Of a DNA stretch of 64,000 nt, positions 44,695 through 53,816 are shown one piece after another. The notes under the pieces are model-generated. The model had not been told where the DNA came from. It was given only the letters and a program-made list of their open reading frames with translations, and did no database searches. Source of the DNA: Rhodospirillaceae bacterium (GTDB taxonomy: Bacteria; Pseudomonadota; Alphaproteobacteria; UBA8366); contig PBOR01000015.1 of assembly GCA_002724395.1 (NCBI GenBank), positions 87,068-151,067 on the forward strand. The letters are read 5' to 3'. Made by a program: the position numbers and the translations under genes. The number at the start of each line of letters is the position of its first letter. Position 1 is the first letter of the stretch.

Positions 44695-46788
44695 GTGACC
44701 TCTTTATCCGTAAGTTTTTCGCCCCTCCTACCGCTTACCTTAATGGTCATTATCGGTATTTTTGTAGGCGTTTTTATGGTGTTTGGGATTGTCTTGCGCG
44801 CTAAAGGTATTTGGTCTCGGGCATTGGCATTGACGTTTTTATTTTGCACGTTGCTCAATCCAGCTGTGGTGCATGAAAAAAGGAAAGCGTTAAAGGATCT
44901 TGCGGTTGTAGTTATCGATGCGACACCTAGCACCCAGATGGCAGGCCGCGATAAACAAATTATCGAGGCTGCCACGAAAATCGAACAACAGATACGCAAG
45001 TTAAGAAATTTATTAGATCTGAAGATAGTGCGCGTGCAACAAAAAACGATTTCTGAGTCTATTGGTGGTAGCAAGCTAGTTGGCCCTCTGCAGTCGGCAT
45101 TAAGTGATATTCCTGTCCGGCGTTTGGCGGGTGCAATCTTTTTGACTGATGGACAGGTTCATGATGTGCCATCTGAAATGGCAAAAGAGTTGTTACCGAA
45201 ACCTCTGCATGTGTTGTTGGCGGGGAAGCCTAAAGTTCCTGACAGGCGGATAACGGTTAAATCATCGCCATCCTTCGGTTTGGTCTCTAAAGAACATGCA
45301 ATGGTTATTCGCGTAGACGAGCAATTTTCAGGGGCTGGTCAAGGCGAAAAAGACGTACGGGTTGTTTTACGCCGTGATGGAGGTGATGAAGAGGAACGAC
45401 TTGTGCCAGTGGGACGTGATTATCATTTGCCATTTAAATTGGAGCATGCAGGCCCGACCGTATTTGAACTTGAGGTGGCGCGTGGCAAGGAGGAGTTGAC
45501 CATCAACAATAATCGAGCAGTGGTTGCGGTAAACGGCGTTAGAGACCGGTTGCGTGTATTGTTGGTTTCGGGAGAGCCTTATGCGGGAGAGCGCACCTGG
45601 CGCAATCTGTTGAAATCTGATCCGTCTGTGGATTTAGTACATTTCACGATTTTGCGCCCACCAGAAAAAAACGATACGACTCCAATCAATGAACTGTCAC
45701 TTATATCATTCCCGGTCCGCCAGCTTTTTAAAGAGAAACTTCAAGAGTTCGATCTGGTGGTGTTTGATCGTTATCGACGGCGAAACGTATTACCGCGAGT
45801 TTTTTTGAGTAATATTGTCCGGTATGTACGTAAGGGTGGAGCCTTCTTAGTTGCTAACGGGCCAGCTTACGCAACTACGAGCTATAGTCTTCATCATAGT
45901 CCGCTTCGCCGAATGTTGCCGGGACGCCCGTTAGGCACGGTTATTGATCGCGGCTTCCGTCCAGAAGTAACCTCTATTGGGTTGCGTCATCCGGTTACTG
46001 CGGAGTTACCTGCAGGCCCAGAGAGCAACGCTGAGAAAATGGCCAGCTGGGGACGGTGGTTTCGTTTGGTAGAGCTGAATAAAGTGCGTGGCCAGACGGT
46101 GATGACCGGCGTTAACGATAGACCTTTGTTGATTCTTAATCGGTTTGGTAGGGGTCGGACTGCACAATTGTCTAGTGATCAAATTTGGTTATGGGCTCGT
46201 GGCTTCGAAGGGGGAGGGCCGCAAGCAGAGCTTCTGCGTCGAATTGCCCATTGGCTTATGAAAGAACCGGCGCTGGAGGAAAATTTGCTAAAGGCTCATG
46301 TAGTTGGCGATATATTGCATATTGAGCGGAGAAGCATTGAACCCGGGAAATTCACTGTGGAAATATTTTCCCCTAACGGTAGCGTCAATCAGCACGTATT
46401 AAGGGAGGGAAAAGGCGGCCGTTACTCTGCCGCAGTGCCGGTTGACGAGGTGGGCTTATATAGAATTTCCGAGAAAAGTCGTGTTGTGATGGCTGCTGCT
46501 GGGCCGTTGAATTCGCTTGAGATCACTGATGTGCAGTCCACAGAAAAACGACTGTTGCCGCTGACAAAGGCAACAGGTGGAACTGTTAGGTGGTTGTCAG
46601 ATGGCACTCCCGATATTCGTCTTATTCCCGCTAGCAGAAAACCTTACGGTCGCAGTTGGCTGGGACTGGTTTCTAATGAAAATTATGAGGTAACGGGTAT
46701 AAAGCTTACCCCGCTTTTACCAGGTTTGGCCACGTTGCTCTTAATCATGTTAGCAATGGCAACCGCTTGGCGTCGTGAAGGCGCCTAA
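44695..46788 (+). CDS. Membrane protein with glutamine-amidotransferase-like domain, MoxR operon
   Basis: A 697-residue protein starting with GTG two bases after the BatA-like gene. Two N-terminal helices (about 9-31 and 40-57) are followed by a degenerate vWA region (DLAVVVIDATPST; GAIFLTDGQVHDV), then a class I amidotransferase-like fold (about 270-500: LRVLLVSGEPY; VVFDRYRRRNVLP; GGAFLVANGP) without an obvious catalytic Cys, and a C-terminal helix. It is the conserved last gene of the moxR-DUF58-BatA set. Probably structural rather than enzymatic. Confidence 0.8.
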   Translation: MTSLSVSFSPLLPLTLMVIIGIFVGVFMVFGIVLRAKGIWSRALALTFLFCTLLNPAVVHEKRKALKDLAVVVIDATPSTQMAGRDKQIIEAATKIEQQIRKLRNLLDLKIVRVQQKTISESIGGSKLVGPLQSALSDIPVRRLAGAIFLTDGQVHDVPSEMAKELLPKPLHVLLAGKPKVPDRRITVKSSPSFGLVSKEHAMVIRVDEQFSGAGQGEKDVRVVLRRDGGDEEERLVPVGRDYHLPFKLEHAGPTVFELEVARGKEELTINNNRAVVAVNGVRDRLRVLLVSGEPYAGERTWRNLLKSDPSVDLVHFTILRPPEKNDTTPINELSLISFPVRQLFKEKLQEFDLVVFDRYRRRNVLPRVFLSNIVRYVRKGGAFLVANGPAYATTSYSLHHSPLRRMLPGRPLGTVIDRGFRPEVTSIGLRHPVTAELPAGPESNAEKMASWGRWFRLVELNKVRGQTVMTGVNDRPLLILNRFGRGRTAQLSSDQIWLWARGFEGGGPQAELLRRIAHWLMKEPALEENLLKAHVVGDILHIERRSIEPGKFTVEIFSPNGSVNQHVLREGKGGRYSAAVPVDEVGLYRISEKSRVVMAAAGPLNSLEITDVQSTEKRLLPLTKATGGTVRWLSDGTPDIRLIPASRKPYGRSWLGLVSNENYEVTGIKLTPLLPGLATLLLIMLAMATAWRREGA

Positions 46789-46864
46789 GGCTGTACGTTG
46801 CAAAGTTACGAATAGTAGCGGCGGGAATCTGAGCTAGTTTTCCTTTTATGAAGGCAAAAGAAAA

Positions 46865-46892
46865 CCGCCGATCCAGGGGTATGGATCGGCGG
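46865..46892 (-). terminator. Rho-independent terminator after the small lipoprotein/porin genes
   Basis: A perfect 10-bp stem CCGCCGATCC / GGATCGGCGG with an 8-nt loop; on the minus strand it is followed by TTTTCTTTTG. It lies 20 bp after the lipoprotein stop codon. The plus-strand side has no U-run, so it serves the minus-strand genes. Confidence 0.85.
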
Positions 46893-46912
46893 CGTATTAG
46901 TTTAAAAGTGCC

Positions 46913-47083
46913 CTATTTTTGATATAAAATGATACCGCCCCGTTTGCCCGTGAATAAACCCGGACCCTCGGTTTCTTTCCAGCTTTCGTCTTCCATTACG
47001 CCTGGTTCTACCCACGCACAACCCGCCACAAATGTAGGGAGTGCGATTACAACCAGAGTAATTTTAAACCAGCTACGTACCAT
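46913..47083 (-). CDS. Small predicted lipoprotein
   Basis: A 56-residue protein with a signal peptide ending in a good lipobox (FVAGC-AWVEPG), leaving about 35 residues rich in Gly, Glu and Trp. The start at 47083 (MVRSWFKITLVV) is preferred over an ATG 12 codons earlier because it begins the signal peptide correctly. It lies 36 bp after the porin and before a strong terminator, so it is probably co-transcribed with it. No family recognised. Confidence 0.7.
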   Translation of the reverse strand: MVRSWFKITLVVIALPTFVAGCAWVEPGVMEDESWKETEGPGLFTGKRGGIILYQK

Positions 47084-47119
47084 TTTATACCGACACCTTT
47101 TAACTGTTGTTAGGCCCAA

Positions 47120-48367
47120 TTAGAACCGAGCCCGGAAGCCCATGGTGAACATGTTGATGTCGTTGAAATCTTCATCAGCATTAGCCGTACCACCAACTTG
47201 GTCCGTTTCAAGAGAAGCGTGACGGTAGCCGACATAGGCGTCCGTACCTGTGCTCTTGATTTGCTGAACAATGGTGAAACCATGAGTTTCCGCGATGTCA
47301 CCTTCGTTCACGTTGTCGTGGGTCTGGTTGAAGCCATACTTGAAGCGAGTTTCGCCAAGTTCAAAGAACTTCGCGCGATACCAGATGGCAGCCCACCAGA
47401 AGTGAGCGGTTTTACTCCGAAGTTCTAGAGCCGCCGTACCATCAAAGTCTACATCTGGACGATGACGTTCGGATACACCAGCTGCACCACTGACACCAAG
47501 ACCCCAAGGAGACTGAACGGAAATGGAGCCGTTTGTCACGCTTAGTTCGGTGTTAGCAGCAGTTATGCCAGCACGCTCAGAACCTGGGAAGAGGCCACCA
47601 TTGCCGTGGCTGTGGTTAACCGCACCCTTGATCTTCATGCCAGCTACTTTGCCTTTGTACCAAAGAGCAAATTCATAGCCACTTTGATCAATCACGCCGC
47701 CACGGAGCTGGAAGCCCATGATGCTGGGGGAGTCGTAACGAATACGGCTCGACCGGCTGGTCGCGTCCAAGTTTGTGGAAGATTGGTCAACACGTTGGTT
47801 TTGACGAGTCGCTCCGTTTGCCGAAGAATCGGTTTCAAGGAAACGGGCTTGTTGGAATTCCCAGTGCTCGCCACCACCTTTTTGCCCGGTCGAAGTGCCG
47901 GAAAGGTCGGTTTGTGAGGAACTGTTACCTGGGCCATTGCCACGTCCAAAATAGACTGTACCGAAACGCTTATGATGGAACTGAATGTCAGCCCAACGAA
48001 TGTCGAAGTCGTTGTCCAAGCCATCATTCTGCGCTTGTAACGGACGATTCTCATGAGCTGCGCGGAAGTTAAATTCATAACGCAGTTTGAGCTTGAGATC
48101 GTTGTTGATCTTACCAGCCGCTTTAATACCCATACGAGTGGATGTATTGCCGTTTTCAGAGTTAGCAAAGCCACCCGCTACACCGTTGTCGGTGTAGGAC
48201 GCTGTACGAGCGATCTGCCCATACAACTTCAGCTTCATTTTTTTGCCGCTGGATACGACCTTGGGCGCCTTAGAAGGATCTTTCTTCTTCGCCGCCGCAG
48301 GCATCGAGAGCCCTGCTGCAAAAGCAATGGCTGTAGTAGCCATTAAAGCTTTGTTAAGTTTAGTCAT
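47120..48367 (-). CDS. Gram-negative porin
   Basis: An outer-membrane beta-barrel of 415 residues. The signal peptide MTKLNKALMATTAIAFAAGL ends at PAAA, then a Lys-rich linker precedes LKLYGQIARTASYTDNG, the usual first strand, and the protein ends with Phe (TMGFRARF) as barrel proteins do. Alternating aromatic strands and Gly/Asn loops fit the alphaproteobacterial porin family. The start at 48367 follows GGAGG; an ATG 15 codons upstream is rejected. Confidence 0.93.
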   Translation of the reverse strand: MTKLNKALMATTAIAFAAGLSMPAAAKKKDPSKAPKVVSSGKKMKLKLYGQIARTASYTDNGVAGGFANSENGNTSTRMGIKAAGKINNDLKLKLRYEFNFRAAHENRPLQAQNDGLDNDFDIRWADIQFHHKRFGTVYFGRGNGPGNSSSQTDLSGTSTGQKGGGEHWEFQQARFLETDSSANGATRQNQRVDQSSTNLDATSRSSRIRYDSPSIMGFQLRGGVIDQSGYEFALWYKGKVAGMKIKGAVNHSHGNGGLFPGSERAGITAANTELSVTNGSISVQSPWGLGVSGAAGVSERHRPDVDFDGTAALELRSKTAHFWWAAIWYRAKFFELGETRFKYGFNQTHDNVNEGDIAETHGFTIVQQIKSTGTDAYVGYRHASLETDQVGGTANADEDFNDINMFTMGFRARF

Positions 48368-48813
48368 GTGAAACCTCCACATTGATAAATGTTCAAACAT
48401 TTTAGGAACCACCGTTGCCGACTAATTCGGCTATTACCCCATACCCAATTAAAGGCGACAGTGAAAGGTAATCCCAGAGTACAAACTAAAACGGTACCAA
48501 AGCGAAACCCAAGGGAATTTGGCTGTTTTTTAAATTGTAGTCGGGGACCGTTGCAAAACGGTCACACTTTTAGTGAGCCGGCACAAAACTTGGGTATTTT
48601 AGTAGTTTCCGTCATTTTATTTACCGTTACAAACGAATTCTAGACTAAGCGGATTCTTGTGCCGCCCCTTTAGGTGTGTTTGAGGCAACCTCAGACTCTC
48701 TCGCAACCATGTTGGCATGTCTTGGGCATTTGCGCTGAGAACTCCCGACCATTTCATCCCATTGGTCAGCAAGTTATTGGCTTAGCTACGAGTGCTATTA
48801 TTTTATTTTTTTC
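48368..48813. other. 446-bp intergenic region upstream of the porin
   Basis: No gene supported. It contains the porin leader and presumably its promoter, an inverted repeat GACCGT / ACGGTC at 48546-48563, and A/T-rich flanks. A plus-strand frame of 84 codons at 48389 has no family features and is judged spurious. Confidence 0.6.
48546..48563. promoter_or_regulatory. Inverted repeat upstream of the porin gene
   Basis: GACCGT (48546-48551) and ACGGTC (48558-48563) are perfect complements across TGCAAA. It lies about 180 bp upstream of the porin ATG. It could be an operator or a hairpin in the leader; there is no U-run on either side, so it is not a terminator. Confidence 0.35.
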
Positions 48814-49563
48814 TCAAGAGCCCCAGAAATTCATGTCGTAGGTTACATCTCTAAGAAACATTGCCTGATTGATTCTATAGCAATCCTTAAAGGAACTTTT
48901 CTCGTGCCAGGCGCCATGGAAGAAAATGCCAGGATATACAAGCAAGCGGTTGTATTTCATGGGAATAATGCCAAGTAATTCCCAATATTTGTCATAATCT
49001 TGCATGAAGTAGTCAGTGCCGGACTCATAATTTGAACCGGTAAAAATTTGGTCATGCAATTCTTTATGTTGGTCCGGGTCAGCCGGCATTCGGTCCGCTT
49101 GAGGCGATTTTGAGCGATAAAAGCCGGTTCCACCCGAACATTCCTCCTGAGTATTTAACATCACAAGGGCAGCAATCAAGTTACCGTCATCATGCGGAAA
49201 AGGCTGGGAATTTGGTGGTTGGTCGGTGATCAGCCGAAAAATATTAGAATTGAAGATAGGCTCAAGCGTGTGCTGAGTTATGCCTAAAAATTGTTCTGCG
49301 ATTTGTTGGACTACGTTTTGGGCACGTTCATAGGGAAGGTATATCGACTGGCGACAATCATAATACTCTTTAAAATTTTTGGTGTCCGGCTGGTCTTTCC
49401 AAATCGGATATGGTGAATTCAGGATGATTTGCCGAACCATATCGGGATTTTTATAAAAGTTGTCTGCAATCACTACTTGATTGGTAGTATCCTCAATCGT
49501 TAATAGCTCGATTTCGAGGTCCAAATTGACCTCAAATGCCTCTTCCGGTCTGAACGGAAACAT
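48814..49563 (-). CDS. DUF6445-like protein, probable 2OG-Fe(II) oxygenase fold
   Basis: A 249-residue soluble protein. Segments VVIADNFYKNPDMVRQ, FPHDDGNLIAALVMLN, GGTGFYRSK and LVYPGIFFHGAWH suggest a jelly-roll oxygenase with His-x-Asp (HDD) and a distal His, followed by an Arg-bearing strand (YRINQAMFL). It resembles the DUF6445 family often encoded near tryptophan halogenase-like and TonB-linked genes, though none are here. The start after AGGAGGC in the minus direction is clear. Confidence 0.7.
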   Translation of the reverse strand: MFPFRPEEAFEVNLDLEIELLTIEDTTNQVVIADNFYKNPDMVRQIILNSPYPIWKDQPDTKNFKEYYDCRQSIYLPYERAQNVVQQIAEQFLGITQHTLEPIFNSNIFRLITDQPPNSQPFPHDDGNLIAALVMLNTQEECSGGTGFYRSKSPQADRMPADPDQHKELHDQIFTGSNYESGTDYFMQDYDKYWELLGIIPMKYNRLLVYPGIFFHGAWHEKSSFKDCYRINQAMFLRDVTYDMNFWGS

Positions 49564-49777
49564 GTGGCCTCCTTATTTGCGGCGGCGCAGGGCTACTTTC
49601 TTCAATTCCGATAGGGCATTCCTAACGGATTCCGTGCCTACCGCCAATAAACTTCGCGGTTAAACGAAAATGCTACGGCGGAATATATCAATCATGTAAG
49701 CTTAAATGTGTTGTAAGGTCGGGTTCGAGTAGGTTGGAGAAAATCAAAGGGATGCTAAGCGATAGAGGGTAACTAGT

Positions 49778-50773
49778 ATGTTAATTAAGGTCAAACAAGG
49801 CTGGGAACTGCCGGAATCCGCAGCAACTGACGAATCCATTTTTAATGCTCGGCGAGGATTGCTTAAATCTATGGGTCTTGGTTCCATTGCATTGGCCGCA
49901 GGTACAACCGGTGCCGGAATAGACAGTTCAATGGCTCTTGCCGCAAAGGCATCTGGGGATCCCTCGGCGTACCTTTATCCGGCTAAACGAAATGAAAAAT
50001 ACAAGCTCGACCGTCCGTTAACCGAAGAGAAGTTTGCGGTGACCTATAATAATTTTTACGAGTTTGGCTCGCACAAGAGAATTTCGAAGAGTGCTCAGGC
50101 GCTAAAAATTCGCCCTTGGCAGGTTAAAATCGATGGTGAGGTGAAAAAGGAAATGACCATCGATATTGATGACTTGCTGAAGAAAATACCCCTGGAAGAG
50201 CGGGTTTACCGCTTCCGGTGCGTGGAAGCGTGGTCGATGGCGGTTCCCTGGAGTGGGTTTCCTCTGAAGGCATTGGTTGCTCTAGCAAAGCCCAATTCCA
50301 GTGCCAAATATGTTCGTATGGAAACTCTTTTTGATAGGGGAATAATGCCTGGGTTGCGTCAGCCTTGGTACCCCTGGCCCTACGCAGAAGGGCTAACTAT
50401 TGAAGAAGCCACTAACGATTTGGCATTCATTGCGACGGGCCTATACGGGAAGCCGATGCCAAAACAAAACGGTGCGCCTTTGCGGTTGGCAACGCCATGG
50501 AAATATGGGTTTAAATCGATTAAATCAATTGTAAGGTTTACCTTCTTGAGAGAAAAGCCGGAAACCTTCTGGGAACTGGTTCAGCCCCGTGAATATGGGT
50601 TTTGGGCTAATGTGAACCCGAAGGTATCGCATCCGCGGTGGAGCCAGGCCTCGGAAAGGGTCCTAGGCAATAGTGGTCGAGTGCCGACGCTTTTGTATAA
50701 CGGCTACGGCGAATTCGTTGCAGATCTTTACACAGATTTGGAGGCAAAGCTGGGTGACCGGCTTTATCGTTAA
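49778..50773 (+). CDS. msrP: Protein-methionine-sulfoxide reductase, molybdopterin catalytic subunit
   Basis: Periplasmic molybdoenzyme of 331 residues that repairs oxidised methionines in envelope proteins. A twin-arginine-like signal (ARRGLLKSMGLGSIALAAG) sits about 28 residues in, the Mo-ligand Cys148 is in YRFRCVEAWSM, followed by VPWSGFPL, and the C-terminal YGFWANVNPKVSHPRWSQASER is diagnostic. The membrane haem partner MsrQ is not adjacent, unlike in many genomes. The moaD/moaE genes at 15.7 kb supply the cofactor pathway. Confidence 0.95.
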   Translation: MLIKVKQGWELPESAATDESIFNARRGLLKSMGLGSIALAAGTTGAGIDSSMALAAKASGDPSAYLYPAKRNEKYKLDRPLTEEKFAVTYNNFYEFGSHKRISKSAQALKIRPWQVKIDGEVKKEMTIDIDDLLKKIPLEERVYRFRCVEAWSMAVPWSGFPLKALVALAKPNSSAKYVRMETLFDRGIMPGLRQPWYPWPYAEGLTIEEATNDLAFIATGLYGKPMPKQNGAPLRLATPWKYGFKSIKSIVRFTFLREKPETFWELVQPREYGFWANVNPKVSHPRWSQASERVLGNSGRVPTLLYNGYGEFVADLYTDLEAKLGDRLYR

Positions 50774-50830
50774 TCTTCTCTAAAAATCTAGGGATGCCGG
50801 GCCAGTTGAGATTCGGAATTTCAAAAAAAT

Positions 50831-50852
50831 ACCGGGCCAATTAAGGCCCGGT
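50831..50852 (-). terminator. Rho-independent terminator, likely for the LysR operon
   Basis: ACCGGGCC (50831-50838) pairs with GGCCCGGT (50845-50852) around AATTAA. On the minus strand it is followed by ATTTTTTGA. It lies about 150 bp after the LysR stop. The plus-strand side lacks a U-run, so it would stop msrP transcription only weakly. Confidence 0.75.
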
Positions 50853-50999
50853 AAACTAAATAGGGAGGAAGTGCACGCAGAAAATTACGTACATCAATGG
50901 TAGCTATATTCAATAGATCTCGCGGCAACCAGCGACATTTCGACAGAACACCTATGCAAAAATTGCATGACTTGACGCTATGCTTCCCTCAATGGGTGT

Positions 51000-51890
51000 T
51001 TAGAAGACGTTTTTTGAGACTTTTCGCAGCAAAAAGTCTCTGAACACACCAATCCGTTTGGAATGGCGCAGCTCCTCCGGGTAGACGAAATGAGCCTGCA
51101 GCACCGGCCCCTGAGAGTCAGGTAGAACTTTGAATAAATTACTATCGTGCGCTATCATATAGTCTGGCAATCCCGCCAACCCGAGTCCGCCGCGTGCAGC
51201 GCGATAAACCCCGTAGAGGTTATTAACCGATAGTATCGGCTTGCGTGGTCGGCTGGCGGTAGCGCCAATATCGAGTATCCAATTGATCGAGGGAACGGGT
51301 GGAGCTAAATCGTGTCCATATACAATTAATTTATGGTTATCTAAGTCCTCGGGCCTCGCAGGCGCGCCGTATTCTTCGATATAGCCAGGTGAAGCGTAGA
51401 TATGTGATCTTACAGGCATCAACGTACGCTGGATCAAATCCGGCTGGCGAGGGGGGGAAAGGCGGATCCCTATGTCGGCTTCGCGCATGCTGAGATCTAG
51501 TTCACTATCTGTGAGCATCAAGTGCACTTCGACTTCCGGATAAGCGTCGATAAATTCCTTAATTCTGGGGGTTAGCCAAAGTGATCCCAGCGCTACGGTA
51601 GTTGTTATTTTAAGTGGGCCGGACGGTCGTTCTTTGTCTTCGGTGATTTTCGCTTCGACCATGGCAAGTTTGTGAAACACGTCGTGGGTGGTTCGGTAGA
51701 GGGTCTCGCCGTGTTCAGTGAGAATTAGTCCGCGCGCGTGACGGTGAAAAAGAGCGTTTTCTAGGCTATCTTCCAATGAGCTCACTTGACGACTTATAGC
51801 GGATTGGCTGAGACTTAGTGATTTGCCCGCATGCGTAAAACTACCCGCCTTTGCTACGGCGTGAAATATACGAAGTTTATCCCAGTCCAT
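51000..51890 (-). CDS. LysR-family transcriptional regulator
   Basis: A 296-residue LysR protein. The N-terminal winged helix (WDKLRIFHAVAKAGSFTHAGKSLSLSQSAISRQVSSLE) is followed by a periplasmic-binding-protein-like effector domain. The ATG overlaps the stop of the unknown 636-residue gene by one base (TAATG on the minus strand), so it is the last gene of that operon rather than a divergent regulator. The effector is unknown. Confidence 0.93.
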   Translation of the reverse strand: MDWDKLRIFHAVAKAGSFTHAGKSLSLSQSAISRQVSSLEDSLENALFHRHARGLILTEHGETLYRTTHDVFHKLAMVEAKITEDKERPSGPLKITTTVALGSLWLTPRIKEFIDAYPEVEVHLMLTDSELDLSMREADIGIRLSPPRQPDLIQRTLMPVRSHIYASPGYIEEYGAPARPEDLDNHKLIVYGHDLAPPVPSINWILDIGATASRPRKPILSVNNLYGVYRAARGGLGLAGLPDYMIAHDSNLFKVLPDSQGPVLQAHFVYPEELRHSKRIGVFRDFLLRKVSKNVF

Positions 51891-53800
51891 TAAAATCCAA
51901 ACATATGATCGATACTAAAACTCGCGGTTCCGTTCAAAAGACCATGATAGCCGAAAAGTCGAGTGGAGGTGTCTCGAATGATTACGTAGGCATCGTCTCC
52001 GGCGATTTTGCGACTTTTTTCGTCAAACATCTCGCTGTAGCGCCAGAGGATCGAGCCCCCACAGGGGATGCTTAAATCATGTTCGCTTACCATTTTGCCA
52101 TCGCAATTGAACAAGGTTAAGTGTGTCTGACTGACCCCATGCCAAGGAGTCGAGGCTGGATAAATTAGATGACACATCGTGTCTTGAGGAGCTCGGCCAA
52201 GGCGCAAAAACAGTCGTGTGCTGAGCCCAGGTGCAGGACCAGCGTATGATTGCGGTTCGTTCTTGTATGTAAGCACGCAGTTAAAAATATGAGCGCCGAA
52301 ACTTGTTTCAGCCGTATGACCGGTATTCCGGTCTTCGTAGCGGAAAAGCCCGTGTAGCCATCCATCAGCTTCACCACCATCTGTAAAATCATAGATTAAT
52401 TCCAAATGCCCATAATCTTTATTGAAAGTTTTCGTCCCGTTAATGAGTTTATCTGTCTCAAGCACTGCACTGTGGTCGCGTGGAAGACATCCAAAAGCAT
52501 GACGAGCAATCTCGCAGCCGTCTTGGTTATAAGCGATTGCTGTGACCGGCAGATTGTTCTGGCATGTGGCCATGGGTGTGGGTAGGAGCGACGTTTTGAA
52601 CCGATCTAAGGGTAAAATAGGAGCAGGTAAGAGATATCCTTTTCCCATCAAATTGTTTAAATCCGGGATTTTCGGGTCTGGGGTTAAATCGGTGCGCTCC
52701 ACGTTAGGATGATTAATACGGAGGCGGCCCTCTTTTGTTGTGACCTCGTAGCGCGGACGAACGAAATGTTTCCCAGCTTGAATTTCAATATGGTCAGGCC
52801 AACTAAGGTGAGGCAGCAAAGTGGAAACGTCTAGCGGGTAGGAGCCGAATGCGGGAACTTCGTTTTTCAGCCAAGAAATTTGATCATCGCCCATGCGGTT
52901 CAGGCCGATAGCACCTTTCGGTATGGCACAGGGGTGGCTGTTTTGAATCCAAAGCACGACTGTTTCGTTTGGCCCTGGTGCTGGCAAGCCAGCATAGAGG
53001 TCCGCTGGCCATGCATTAGCGTCGTGGGTACATGACAGTACAGTTTCGTTATCTCCATAGGTGTCAAGGGCATATTTCACTACGTCATGCCCGGCGCCGT
53101 TGACGACGTGCAGAAATAGCTGACCACAAAAATCGTCTAGGTCAAATTTGGAGCGGACTTCTTTGCTGTCAATAACAATGCTTTCTGTGTCGACGCCGAG
53201 GGCTAATGTCCACTCGGCTAAAACGTTTCCTTCCGCACCGAACAATTGGCACCAAATTTGTGTATCCTTGGCCCCATAACCGGACCAGTAATTCGCTGAA
53301 ACAAGCCTCGTATGATAACCGTCAGAATCACGAAAGAAAGCGAAATTCGTGGCAAAATTAAGAGGGTCTAAATAACGCTGCTTATTGGTGAGCATGTAGT
53401 TATCAAGACGCATATCATCCAGGCTGAAAAGTTTTGCGCCGTCTGGGATAAGGTGACGAATATTGTCAACCAATCGATCGGCATCGAACGCGGTAATAAA
53501 GACTGTTGTGGCGTTGCTAAGGGGCAAGTCGGTAATTGGCTGCGCCTTATTCCCTAAAACCTTAGTCCCAATGGCATCAATATCCTGCACATAGGTACCG
53601 GCAAATGTGATTGTCTCACAATCATATAGTGCTGCAAACGCAACTGCGAGGCCGTGGGGGTCATAGACCGCCACAGCGCTTGATCTCTGCAAATTATCCA
53701 TAAGAATCTTAGATTTCTCACGGATCATCGGATGACCAATTGCTTTAAAAGCACTGAAGCCACCGGTTACATTGCTAAAGGTTTCGAGGTTGAGGCTCAT
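51890..53800 (-). CDS. Large protein of unknown function in an oxygenase-LysR operon
   Basis: A 636-residue soluble protein with no signal peptide or membrane helix and no family I recognise. The first 130 residues look like an alpha/beta nucleotide-binding or carbohydrate-related fold (SSAVAVYDPHGLAVAFAALYD ... ITFAGTYVQDIDAIG), the remainder is beta-rich with many aromatic and His/Asp residues (LSCTHDANAWPADLYAG; YGHLELIYDFTDGGEADGWLHGLFRYED). It lies 16 bp after the oxygenase gene and overlaps the LysR start, so it works with one or both. Confidence 0.7.
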   Translation of the reverse strand: MSLNLETFSNVTGGFSAFKAIGHPMIREKSKILMDNLQRSSAVAVYDPHGLAVAFAALYDCETITFAGTYVQDIDAIGTKVLGNKAQPITDLPLSNATTVFITAFDADRLVDNIRHLIPDGAKLFSLDDMRLDNYMLTNKQRYLDPLNFATNFAFFRDSDGYHTRLVSANYWSGYGAKDTQIWCQLFGAEGNVLAEWTLALGVDTESIVIDSKEVRSKFDLDDFCGQLFLHVVNGAGHDVVKYALDTYGDNETVLSCTHDANAWPADLYAGLPAPGPNETVVLWIQNSHPCAIPKGAIGLNRMGDDQISWLKNEVPAFGSYPLDVSTLLPHLSWPDHIEIQAGKHFVRPRYEVTTKEGRLRINHPNVERTDLTPDPKIPDLNNLMGKGYLLPAPILPLDRFKTSLLPTPMATCQNNLPVTAIAYNQDGCEIARHAFGCLPRDHSAVLETDKLINGTKTFNKDYGHLELIYDFTDGGEADGWLHGLFRYEDRNTGHTAETSFGAHIFNCVLTYKNEPQSYAGPAPGLSTRLFLRLGRAPQDTMCHLIYPASTPWHGVSQTHLTLFNCDGKMVSEHDLSIPCGGSILWRYSEMFDEKSRKIAGDDAYVIIRDTSTRLFGYHGLLNGTASFSIDHMFGF

Positions 53801-53816
53801 GGGCGGCTAGCTATTT

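Noticed and set aside
48389..48643. Plus-strand ORF of 84 codons antisense to the porin leader
   Set aside because: Rich in Arg, Asn and Phe with no family features, no ribosome site, and no partner gene.
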